Shown here: positions 56,544 through 64,000 of the stretch, one piece after another | How the letters are laid out: every line of letters begins with the position of its first letter | How positions within the stretch are numbered: position 1 is the first letter of the stretch | NCBI RefSeq assembly: GCF_002836775.1 | Contig: NZ_PJAQ01000043.1 | Location: 61,350-125,349 of the forward strand | DNA from: Colwellia sp. 12G3 | GTDB lineage: Bacteria > Pseudomonadota > Gammaproteobacteria > Enterobacterales > Alteromonadaceae | Direction of reading: 5' to 3' | Length of the DNA stretch: 64,000 nucleotides | Translations under genes and position numbers: made by a program | The notes under the pieces: model-generated | What the model was told of the DNA's origin: nothing | What the model saw: only the letters and a program-made list of their open reading frames with translations | The model's database searches: none

Positions 56544-59501
56544 ATGAAAACAACTGATTTAAAAAAAACAAGAATAGCGACGTCAATTGCTATGATGTTA
56601 GGTACCGCTTTTTCTTTACCAGTATTTGCTGATGAAGCAAAGGTAGCAGATAAAGATGAATTGGAAATCATTGAAGTAACAGGTATTAAAGGTAGCTTAA
56701 TCCGTTCAATGAATGTTAAAAGAGACATGTCTGGCGTAGTTGACGCCATTTCAGCAGAAGAAATGGGTAAATTCCCTGATACTAACCTAGCGGAATCATT
56801 GCAACGTATTACCGGTGTTACGGTAAGTCGTAGTAATGGTGAGGGTAGCCAAATAACGGTACGTGGTTTTGGGCCTCGATTTAACTTAGTTACCTTAAAC
56901 GGCCGACAAATGCCAGGTACAGGTAACAGCCGTTCTTACAGCTTTGAAAACCTCTCGTCAGACGGTGTTTCAGCACTAGAAGTTTATAAAACCGGGAAAG
57001 CATCAAACCCAACCGGTGGCATGGGCGCAACAGTAAACATTGTTACTAGCAAACCTTTGTCTAGCCCTGGTGAAAAGTTATCTTTGTCAGCTAAAGCGAT
57101 GCATGACACCTCTAATGTTGAAGGCGACAATGTAACACCAGAGTTTTCAGCGTTATATTCTAATACCTTTGCCGATGATAGCTTTGGTTTTGGTTTTTCT
57201 GCTAATTACCATCGCAGAGACTTTCAGCAACAAAGTGCTAACATCCAAGGTTGGCAAGCGAATGTCGCTTTACCTTCAAACTTAGATGAATCAAAAGTAA
57301 TTGATCCTCGTCCATTAGATGATGACGGTGAGCGTATTGGAAATCATTTTTTTCCTCGTGATATGAACTATGGCATTAATAATGTGCAACGTGAGCGTAT
57401 TAATGGTCATGCGGTTGTGCAATATACCCCGATAGACGATTTGGTTATTTCTTTAGATTATACAGGTACTCAAGCAACAACTGCTTCTAACTCACTGGGT
57501 TGGGGTATGTGGAATGATTATGGCGGAAACATTAATGCCTATGAAATTGATGAAAATGGTACTGCAATTTATGCTGAAATGAGTGGGAATGATGGATCGT
57601 ATACAGCCTCAAGAAATACCACGGAAGTTAACGAACAATCCGTTGGTCTTAATATCGATTGGCAAGTAAATGATACTATCTTTTTGACACTTGATTACCA
57701 TAACTCAACCAATGATATCGATAATGGTGCCGATGAAGGTTTAGGAAGCAATGGCTCATTAGTATTAGGCTCGGATCAACTACAAAATAAATTCTATGAT
57801 TACAGAACGGGCGAAATACCTCATGCTGAAATCTTATGGAATAACGGTACTAATGAACTAGCACCAAGTGAAATCGATTCTCATTTTAGCCAGTTTGTAC
57901 ATTCACCAGGCGAATCGAGTGTTGAACAGGTTCAACTTGATGGTATTTGGGAGATAGATTCTTTTGATATCGGTCTGGTCGATGTTAAATTTGGTATCGC
58001 CCGCACCGAACAAGAGATGTCAGGGTCAAGCGCCTGGAGTGGCTTAATCGGTGGTTTCTTATTTAATCCATCATGGCCAGAAATTTTTCCTGATGGCATG
58101 TTTACTCGCCATGATACTAATGACTTCCTCGATGCTTTTAATGGTGGTGGTAGTGATTTATCTCCACATTATTATTACAGCTTTGACTTTGATGAGGTCG
58201 CTTCGCGTTCAGCGAACTTTTTAAATGAGGATTTATTAGGCGATGATTATTTTGCCGCAACAGCCTATCGTGAGGGTAGTATTCTTAATGAAGGTTCTGT
58301 AACAGAAGAGACCAGTAGTATTTATATTGATACTGCTTGGGAATTTGATGTTTCTGATATTACCGTACAAATTAATGCTGGTATGCGTTATGAGCAAACT
58401 GATGTAACCAGTTCTGTTTTACAAGCAATCCCTACGGATGTTTGGTGGCAAGGTGGTAGCGAATGGCATACGCAATATTTACCAGGTAATGACTTCCTGG
58501 AAATGACAGGCGAACATGATGTGTTCTTACCTATGATAGACATTAAACTTGATTTAACTGACGATCTAGTCGGGCGAGTTTCTTGGGGTAAAACTATTGC
58601 TCGTGCACCATTAGGCTCATTAGCGGGTGGCAGAAGCTTAGGTGCAAGTACAAGAATAGGTTCTCGTACGGGTGGTGAAGGTAATACCAACTTACAACCT
58701 TATGAGTCAACTAACTTTGATTTAAGTCTTGAATACTATTATGGCGAAGGCAGTTATGCGTCGATTGGCTATTTCAATAAAGATGTTAAAAACTTTATTG
58801 GTAGTGAGATAGTAGAAACAACCATTGATGGTTTTTATGATATCTACCAAGGACCTCGTTGGGATCAAGCGGTTAGTGATATTGAAGGTCGAGGTGATCA
58901 AGCAACCAATGATGCAATCTTTGCTCAAATTCAAGCCAACGGTTCATCACTTAATGACCAAGGTTATTTAGTACCTACGTCAAGTGACCCTGCGATGTTA
59001 TGGGATATTTCACGTCCTTCTAATGCCCCAGATACTAAAAATGTTTATGGTGTTGAACTTGCACTGCAACATTTAATTGGTGAAACCGGTTTTGGTTTTG
59101 GTATCAATGGCACCTTAGTTGAAGGCGATGTTGAATTTGATGTTGAAAGCCTCAATCAACAAACACCACTAGACGGTTTAAGTAACTCAGCTAACTTCCA
59201 AGCTTTTTATGAAAAGCATGGTTTGTCGGTTAAAGTAACATATGCATGGCGCGATGAGTTCTTACTGGGTGTTGGTCAGTCTCAAGGTTCGTCAGATAAC
59301 CCGCCACAATTTGCCAAAGAATTTGGTCAATGGGATATGAGCATTAACTACGATGTTACTGATCGTTTCACCGTGTTTTTTGAAGGTATTAACCTTAATG
59401 ATGAAACTGAACAAGGCTTTGGCCGTTATGAGGAGCAGTTCTTATTTGCTAATCAATATGGCCCTCGTTATAGCGTAGGTGTTCGTTATAGCTTTCAGTA
59501 A
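56544..59501 (+). CDS. TonB-dependent outer-membrane receptor, glucan-uptake type
   Basis: 985 residues. Signal peptide [20 protein letters not shown] to about residue 30 (PVFA). The N-terminal part has a TonB-box-like segment ([11 protein letters not shown]), then the plug domain (about 60-165) with [36 protein letters not shown] and the [15 protein letters not shown] end. The barrel runs to the C-terminus, which ends in a beta-strand VGVRYSF-Q with the aromatic near the end. The GFGPRFN type is common for oligosaccharide receptors in Alteromonadales. Position after the GH16 gene supports uptake of its glucan products. Confidence 0.93.
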   Translation: MKTTDLKKTRIATSIAMMLGTAFSLPVFADEAKVADKDELEIIEVTGIKGSLIRSMNVKRDMSGVVDAISAEEMGKFPDTNLAESLQRITGVTVSRSNGEGSQITVRGFGPRFNLVTLNGRQMPGTGNSRSYSFENLSSDGVSALEVYKTGKASNPTGGMGATVNIVTSKPLSSPGEKLSLSAKAMHDTSNVEGDNVTPEFSALYSNTFADDSFGFGFSANYHRRDFQQQSANIQGWQANVALPSNLDESKVIDPRPLDDDGERIGNHFFPRDMNYGINNVQRERINGHAVVQYTPIDDLVISLDYTGTQATTASNSLGWGMWNDYGGNINAYEIDENGTAIYAEMSGNDGSYTASRNTTEVNEQSVGLNIDWQVNDTIFLTLDYHNSTNDIDNGADEGLGSNGSLVLGSDQLQNKFYDYRTGEIPHAEILWNNGTNELAPSEIDSHFSQFVHSPGESSVEQVQLDGIWEIDSFDIGLVDVKFGIARTEQEMSGSSAWSGLIGGFLFNPSWPEIFPDGMFTRHDTNDFLDAFNGGGSDLSPHYYYSFDFDEVASRSANFLNEDLLGDDYFAATAYREGSILNEGSVTEETSSIYIDTAWEFDVSDITVQINAGMRYEQTDVTSSVLQAIPTDVWWQGGSEWHTQYLPGNDFLEMTGEHDVFLPMIDIKLDLTDDLVGRVSWGKTIARAPLGSLAGGRSLGASTRIGSRTGGEGNTNLQPYESTNFDLSLEYYYGEGSYASIGYFNKDVKNFIGSEIVETTIDGFYDIYQGPRWDQAVSDIEGRGDQATNDAIFAQIQANGSSLNDQGYLVPTSSDPAMLWDISRPSNAPDTKNVYGVELALQHLIGETGFGFGINGTLVEGDVEFDVESLNQQTPLDGLSNSANFQAFYEKHGLSVKVTYAWRDEFLLGVGQSQGSSDNPPQFAKEFGQWDMSINYDVTDRFTVFFEGINLNDETEQGFGRYEEQFLFANQYGPRYSVGVRYSFQ

Positions 59502-59570
59502 ACAATAGCACTATTTGGCATCAACAAGGAAGTTGCATGCAAATATCTACATTCTTTCGACATGACTATT

Positions 59571-60426
59571 ACCCTAGCGGGGACCGGAGCATATAAAGCC
59601 GTGCTACCTAATTTAGCATGCCCAAGCAAGACCTGTATGACACGTATATCAACATGCGCTTCAAGTAAATGTGTAGCAAAGCTGTGACGTCTATGTCTTG
59701 CAAGACATAGTGACGTAAGGTATGCATCGATACCTTTTTATTAATACCAGCGTCCTTAGCCGTTGTTCTACAAATTCTAGCAAGCTGACGACTCGTCATA
59801 TGATTAATCGGATTAAGACCTGGAAACAACCAACCTTCACGATGCATTTGCCCATGTTTATTAGCAAACAACCACCAATGTCGTAAATGGTCGAGTAGCG
59901 CAGGAGATAACATAGCGTATCTGTCTCGGCTTCCTTTACCTTGTTCAACACGAAGTACCATAAGCTCACTGTCTATATCTGAGACTTTAAGAGAAACGAC
60001 TTCGCTAACGCGAAGCCCTGCACCATAAGCAACAGAAAATGCAGCATGATATTTAGGATGAGCAGCTGTCGCAAGGAACAGCTTTATCTCTTCTAGACTC
60101 AAAATAATGGGTAATTTACGTGCGACCGAAACAGTGATTAATTTGGTGAGTAACTGCGGATTATCTAACGTGACATTATATAAAAACCTCAAACCAGAAA
60201 GGGAGCAATTAATAGTTGTCCCTGTTGCACCGTCTTCAACTAAAAACAATTGGAACTCGCGCAAATTGTCACGGGTAGCGTCTTTAGGTGAATGTTTCAA
60301 ATATTCACATAAACGATTTAGTGCTCGGACATAATCTATCTGTGTTTTAGCCGTAAAATTACGGATAACCATGTCTTCAGTGAAACGTCGGCTCAGTTCA
60401 GGATCAAAATAAGTAGCAAAAAACAT
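59571..60426 (-). pseudogene. Tyrosine recombinase / integrase, frameshifted
   Basis: From ATG 60426 (AGGAG upstream) a 272-residue frame shows an N-terminal SAM-like core-binding domain (ENT-type RNFTAKTQIDYVRALNRL) and the catalytic domain with Arg in GAGLRVSEVVSLK, Lys in QGKGSRDRYAM and HTLRH. Right after HTLRH a 26-base insertion shifts the frame; in the other frame the family sequence resumes as [20 protein letters not shown] then [11 protein letters not shown] with the nucleophile Tyr (codon 59593-59591). Beyond it similarity fades into the end of the TonB receptor gene. It resembles integrases that travel with IS91-like or phage-like elements. Confidence 0.85.
59684..59716. repeat. 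26-base palindromic insertion with 7-base duplication
   Basis: GTGACGT occurs at 59684-59690 and again at 59710-59716. Between them is the perfect 20-base palindrome CTATGTCTTGCAAGACATAG (59691-59710). Removing one GTGACGT and the palindrome restores the recombinase frame, so this is a scar of insertion with target duplication, or of template-switch replication. Confidence 0.75.
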
Positions 60427-60549
60427 GTTAAAACTCCTCGTTAATTGAGGCGAAATGCCTCAATACTAAGAGTAGAAAAGAATATGAAAGGTTAAAGGAT
60501 TTAAAGGATTAGCCAATAACCCCAATACCGCGGAGCGCTTTAGTTCTTT

Positions 60550-60601
60550 GGCTAACTGAAGAAGGCTCAATTACTCACTAGCTCTATGTTAACAAAGATA
60601 C
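60550..60601. repeat. 52-bp dispersed direct repeat, right copy
   Basis: 51 of 52 bases match 43717-43768, in the same orientation. Here it is 123 bases upstream of the broken recombinase start and its right end abuts a peptidase gene fragment. The hairpin TAACTGA/TCAATTA has one mismatch in this copy. Confidence 0.75.
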
Positions 60602-60696
60602 TACAAAGTGACGAAATGGTTGAAGCTATTCGTGGCGGTGGCCCTCACGTAGACTCCCTAGTATTTGACGATGAAGGCCATGGTTTTAGTAAATAG
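60602..60696 (+). pseudogene. Prolyl-oligopeptidase (S9) C-terminal fragment
   Basis: Reading from the repeat end, codons give QSDEMVEAIRGGGPHVDSLV then FDDEGHGFSK and TAG at 60694-60696. QSDEMVEA, and DEGHGF with the catalytic-triad His, are the signature of the C-terminal part of S9 peptidases. The start ATG at 60586 lies in the repeat. The remaining ~600 residues of such an enzyme are missing, so this is a truncated leftover from a rearrangement or insertion exactly at the repeat border. Confidence 0.6.
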
Positions 60697-60958
60697 GCGA
60701 ATCGCATCAGTTCATCAGATAAATATCTATCCTTCTTAAGAGAGTATTTATAAGAGCACTAATTGCTTAGGTTGCTATAGGGCGTTATGCTTAAGCAAAC
60801 TCATTTGGTCCAATGTTGTCGATGATCATTAAGTAGCACCTTTCATTTTAGAGGTGCCTCTTATTGTTCTAATTTACTATAAGGAAAATACTATTAGAAG
60901 AACACATATCCTGAGCCTGTCAATAAAGTCATAACTATTCAAAAGATCAAAATTTAAG
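60697..60958. other. Gene-free stretch with one hairpin
   Basis: GCACCT (60836-60841) pairs with AGGTGC (60852-60857); this may be the old terminator of the truncated S9 gene. I see nothing else between the fragment and the aroH terminator. Confidence 0.45.
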
Positions 60959-60989
60959 CAAAAAAAACACCTAGAAAATATATTCTAGG
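60959..60989 (-). terminator. Terminator downstream of aroH
   Basis: On the minus strand CCTAGAA (60989-60983) pairs with TTCTAGG (60976-60970), followed by TGTTTTTTTT. It is a strong intrinsic terminator, although 180 bases after the aroH stop. Confidence 0.7.
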
Positions 60990-61169
60990 CATCCGGATTA
61001 CTACACTAACTTGCTAGGCCACATTGTTATTGATGCTTTGCAGTAAAAATAAATTAAAGTCCCTGCAAAGGGGTAATGCCTTACGTAGAACGAGGCTTTT
61101 TCATCTGTATAATTATACCTTTACTTATTTTTCTGTTCATTAAAGAAATAAGTAAGCGATAGTCTTGGT

Positions 61170-62222
61170 TTAAACGAAACGCGTTTTAACTGAATCAGCC
61201 AATAACGCTAAAATGTCATCACTTACGGCTAAATTAATACAAGCATCAGTAATGCTTTTTCCGTAAGTTAATGGTGTGTTTGCCTTAACAGCTTGATTAC
61301 CTTCTTCTAAAAAGCTTTCAATCATCACACCAAATAGACTGTCTTCGCCTTGACTTATTTGCTCAGCTATCGAACGAGCAACATCAATTTGTTTGTTGTG
61401 ATCTTTATAGCTATTACCATGACTACAATCAACCATAATGCTTTGCGGTAATGAGGCTTTTTCAAGTCTTTGGCAAGTATCTTTAATATCAGCAGCATGA
61501 TAATTAGGTACTTTACCGCCACGTAAAATGACGTGAGCAAATGGATTACCATGGGTTTGGTAGATACACATTTGGCCACTTTTATCAGGCGAATATAATA
61601 CATGCGGGACACTTGATGCTTGAATTGCGTCAAGGGCAATTTTAACATTACCATCAGTACCATTTTTAAAACCAACAGGGCAAGATAGTGCAGAGGCTAA
61701 TTCACGGTGTACTTGGCTTTCAGTCGTACGTGCGCCAATAGCGCCCCAGCTTATTAAGTCAGAGATATACTGACCGGTAACCATATCTAAAAATTCGGTA
61801 CCTGCAGGTAATCCTAAGTCATTAATTTCGACTAACAAGTTTCGGGCAAGCTTTAAGCCTTTAGCAACATGAAATGACTTGTCTAAATCAGGGTCGCTAA
61901 TTAAGCCTTTCCAACCTACAGTGGTACGCGGTTTCTCAAAGTAAACACGCATAACAATGAGTAATTCATTTTTATACTTGTCACGTAAAACGGCAAGCTT
62001 TTTAGCGTAATCAATAGCAGCGGTAGTGTCGTGAATAGAACAAGGGCCGATAATTACTAATAAACGCTTGTCTTCACCACTTATGACCGCTTCAATTTCT
62101 TTGCGGCTTTGCATAATAAAATCTGCTGTCGCAGTACTCAAAGGTATTTGTTCAGCAAGTTGCGCAGGAGAGGCTAAATTTTCAATTAGCGTAGTGCGTA
62201 ACTCATCAGTTTTAATAGTCAT
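61170..62222 (-). CDS. aroH: 3-deoxy-7-phosphoheptulonate synthase (DAHP synthase), class I
   Basis: 350 residues, the AroF/G/H length. It condenses PEP with erythrose 4-phosphate, the first step of aromatic amino acid synthesis. Visible are LLVIIGPCSIHD, MRVYFEKPRTTVGWKG (PEP-binding Arg and Lys), GARTTESQVHRELASAL, GFKNGTDGN, and the metal site VDCSHGNSYKDH with IESFLEEGNQ. Which feedback type it is cannot be judged from motifs. The symbol rests on synteny: in E. coli aroH follows the ppsR homologue divergent from ppsA, as here. It consumes PEP, which the neighbouring PpsA produces. Confidence 0.9.
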   Translation of the reverse strand: MTIKTDELRTTLIENLASPAQLAEQIPLSTATADFIMQSRKEIEAVISGEDKRLLVIIGPCSIHDTTAAIDYAKKLAVLRDKYKNELLIVMRVYFEKPRTTVGWKGLISDPDLDKSFHVAKGLKLARNLLVEINDLGLPAGTEFLDMVTGQYISDLISWGAIGARTTESQVHRELASALSCPVGFKNGTDGNVKIALDAIQASSVPHVLYSPDKSGQMCIYQTHGNPFAHVILRGGKVPNYHAADIKDTCQRLEKASLPQSIMVDCSHGNSYKDHNKQIDVARSIAEQISQGEDSLFGVMIESFLEEGNQAVKANTPLTYGKSITDACINLAVSDDILALLADSVKTRFV

Positions 62223-62386
62223 GAAACTCTAATATATGTTTGGTTTTAGTTGGGTATTAGCTTGGCTTTTTTATGGGCGAACAACATGCCGCGAATAAAC
62301 TAATTTATGCGCGATAACATAGCTAAATTAGTCGCTAATGTGAACTGTTATTACAGATTTAAGTTAATATAAAGCAATAAAAATAG

Positions 62387-62422
62387 AATAACTGACCGAT
62401 AAATTGATATGAGTCGGTTATT
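62387..62422 (-). terminator. Possible terminator after ppsR
   Basis: On the minus strand AATAACCGAC (62422-62413) pairs with GTCAGTTATT (62396-62387) with one wobble, then TCTATTTTTATTG. It lies 12 bases after the ppsR stop. Confidence 0.55.
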
Positions 62423-62433
62423 CGTTATTTAAT

Positions 62434-63243
62434 TTAATACTTATAACGCTGTAAGCCAGTTTCAGCCAGTATTTTAGCGGTGATTTCTTCAACAGAAAAC
62501 TTGGTGGTATTAATGAAAGGTATCTTCTCATTTTTATAAAGCTTTTCTACTTCTCTTACTTCCATACGACATTGCCTTGCCGATGAATATTTACTGTTAG
62601 CCATTCGGCCATCTCTTATATCGATTAGGCGCTGTGCATCTATGGTTAAGCCGAACAATTTCTTATGAAAAGGTTTCAAAAAAATCGGGATTTTAAGCTC
62701 TTCCATATCATCATCGGTAAAAGGGTAATTTGCCGCTTTTATGCCATATTGCAATGCTAAATAGAGGGCGCTGGGGGTTTTTCCTGAACGTGAAACACCG
62801 ACTAAAATCACATCAGCATCTTCATAATTAGTGACGTTTGAACCATCGTCATTATTTAAAGCGTAGTTCACCGCTTCAATTCGGTAATCATAACTATTTT
62901 CATGAATACTATGTGTTCTATGGGTTTTAGGTTTGGCTTTTATTGCTAACTCTTTTTCAAGAGGGGCAATAAAGGGGTCTAAAAAGTTATAAAGAACCGC
63001 ATCACAGCTCTCAATAATTTCACGCGCATCGTTATTAACAAAGGTATGAAATACTAAAGCAGGTTGACCTGCGCGGTTAGTCGCTTTGTTAATACGCTCT
63101 TTTGCAGCAAGGGCTTTCTCGGTTGTTTCAACAAACGAAATGGTATGATGCTGAAATTCAGTCGGGAAAAGTGACAGTAGTGCATGACCGAAAACTTCAG
63201 ATGTTATGGCGGTACCATCCGAGATATAAAAAGCTGATCGCAT
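62434..63243 (-). CDS. ppsR: PEP synthetase regulatory protein (bifunctional kinase/pyrophosphorylase)
   Basis: 269 residues, DUF299 family, standard length. In E. coli PpsR uses ADP to phosphorylate, and phosphate to dephosphorylate, a threonine of PEP synthase, switching it off and on. The P-loop-like motif VGVSRSGKTPSALYLA is at about 151-166; the N-terminal ISDGTAITSEVFGHALL and the FSVEEITAKIL end are typical. It is divergent from ppsA across about 500 bases, which include a MITE copy. Confidence 0.95.
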   Translation of the reverse strand: MRSAFYISDGTAITSEVFGHALLSLFPTEFQHHTISFVETTEKALAAKERINKATNRAGQPALVFHTFVNNDAREIIESCDAVLYNFLDPFIAPLEKELAIKAKPKTHRTHSIHENSYDYRIEAVNYALNNDDGSNVTNYEDADVILVGVSRSGKTPSALYLALQYGIKAANYPFTDDDMEELKIPIFLKPFHKKLFGLTIDAQRLIDIRDGRMANSKYSSARQCRMEVREVEKLYKNEKIPFINTTKFSVEEITAKILAETGLQRYKY

Positions 63244-63370
63244 ATTTAATTCTTCTTATTGAATAGTTATTTAGTAGTGATAACTTTGTTATGAAAGTTA
63301 GACTGAAAACTTTTAACTTATATTTCTTTTTGTCTTTTAGTTTGTACAACTGGCAGTGTAGAATGTATGT

Positions 63371-63636
63371 ATACCAAGTCTATTAAGTTATTTCCCACTC
63401 AGCAAGAGTTAAAACACTTAAAGGTAAGGCATTGATTGAAGATAATGGTTATTCTCTTATCAAAATCGATAACGCAACATTTAAGTATTTTAAACTTGCC
63501 CTTTGGGAGCCTATCAGCTATCTAATAACTGCACTAAAGTTATTTGATTTAGAACGACTAAATCTAAATCAATTTAGTTTGTTCTTAAACTGCTGATATA
63601 GCTCTGAGTTGTGAATAAATTTAATAGAATTGGTAT
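63371..63636. mobile_element. MITE-like element, copy 2
   Basis: 266 bp bounded by ATACCAA (63371) and TTGGTAT (to 63636). Both ends carry the longer terminal inverted repeat (TATTAA, TTTCCCA- or TTCACAaCTCAG blocks), and the interior is the reverse complement of the copy at 11828-12141 without its ~50-base palindromic insertion. It lies in the ppsR-ppsA divergent control region about 100 bases before the ppsA start, so it may influence ppsA transcription. Confidence 0.8.
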
Positions 63637-63739
63637 TTAGCTACAAATAAATAAACAAACTATTTTATTTTTATATACCCGTCGTCTTGATTTATTAATG
63701 GTCAAGTTGAATGGATATTCCCCAATTTGGAGAAGTTAC

Positions 63740-64000
63740 GTGCAAGAAAATGTTCTTTGGTATCAAAGCTTAGGCATGAATGATGTAGACCGTGTCGGCG
63801 GTAAAAATGCATCACTTGGTGAGATGATTTCTAACTTAGCGAATGTTGGTGTGCAAGTTCCTACTGGGTTTGCTACTACGTCATTTGCATTTAATGAATT
63901 TTTAGAGCAAAGCGGTATTAATGAAAAAATTTACCAACTCCTTGATGATTTAGACGTAGACGATATTAGTGCACTAGGTAAATGTGGTGCTGTTATTCGT
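63740..64000 (+). CDS. ppsA: Phosphoenolpyruvate synthase, 3'-truncated by window edge
   Basis: 87 codons are visible from GTG 63740, with GGAGAAG 5-11 bases upstream. The sequence VLWYQSLGMNDVDRVGGKNA then SLGEMISNL and VPTGFATTSFAFNEFL is the unmistakable start of PpsA, including the nucleotide-binding GGKNASLGE. PpsA makes PEP from pyruvate and ATP for gluconeogenesis. It is divergent from its regulator gene ppsR. The remaining ~700 residues are outside. Confidence 0.95.
   Translation, partial: MQENVLWYQSLGMNDVDRVGGKNASLGEMISNLANVGVQVPTGFATTSFAFNEFLEQSGINEKIYQLLDDLDVDDISALGKCGAVIR

Noticed and set aside
59608-60426. Reading the recombinase as an intact 272-residue protein
   Set aside because: The last ~35 residues after HTLRH are a shifted frame; the family sequence with the nucleophile Tyr continues in another frame.
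1-64000. CRISPR arrays, rRNA genes and complete tRNA genes
   Set aside because: I looked for regularly spaced repeats, rRNA landmarks and full cloverleaf sequences and saw none; only the 24-base tRNA end at 50624-50647.

Overview
The window is AT-rich gammaproteobacterial chromosome. Gene content and order (infB-rbfA-truB-rpsO-pnp-nlpI; gltA divergent from sdhCDAB-sucABCD; aroH-ppsR divergent from ppsA) together with abundant small palindromic repeats and a TonB/GH16 glucan locus fit a marine Alteromonadales, most likely Colwellia or a close relative. The genus is inference from synteny and style; no database search was possible.

Layout. 1-6.8 kb: translation/RNA operon (3' part of infB, rbfA, truB, rpsO, pnp) with terminators after rpsO and pnp and an unlisted 54-residue lipoprotein gene on the minus strand. 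6.9-9.4 kb: nlpI followed 11 bases later by a membrane-anchored protein with an HExxH metalloprotease motif. 10-13 kb: a CsdA-CsdE fusion and tcdA (CsdL) separated by a MITE-like repeat. 13.4-25.3 kb: the TCA block, gltA facing sdhCDAB-sucAB-sucCD, with a strong stem-loop in each of the three long internal gaps. 25.4-37 kb: mixed accessory and housekeeping genes (Mrr-like nuclease, a 543-bp inverted-repeat element, CPBP protease, DUF3592 protein, periplasmic binding protein, flavin reductase, GNAT, M28 peptidase lipoprotein, YbaK, LMW tyrosine phosphatase). 37.4-43.6 kb: two orphan hybrid histidine kinases.

43.7-60.7 kb looks like an island: a 52-bp sequence occurs at both ends in direct orientation (51/52 identical). 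Between them lie a decayed GH16 start, a very large lipoprotein joining TSP3 repeats, CBM6, a COG4315-like domain and a di-heme DUF1111-like domain, a glycan-binding lipoprotein, a tRNA 3'-end fragment, a decayed glutaryl-CoA dehydrogenase, a LytS/LytTR two-component pair, a GH16 glucanase lipoprotein with recently duplicated C-terminal modules, a TonB-dependent receptor and a broken tyrosine recombinase. The working parts form a beta-glucan (probably laminarin) utilisation locus: surface binding and cleavage by the lipoproteins, uptake by the TonB receptor, possible control by LytS/LytTR. A prolyl-oligopeptidase fragment begins exactly where the right-hand repeat ends.

61-64 kb: aroH and ppsR, then a second MITE copy in inverted orientation relative to the first, and the start of ppsA running off the window.
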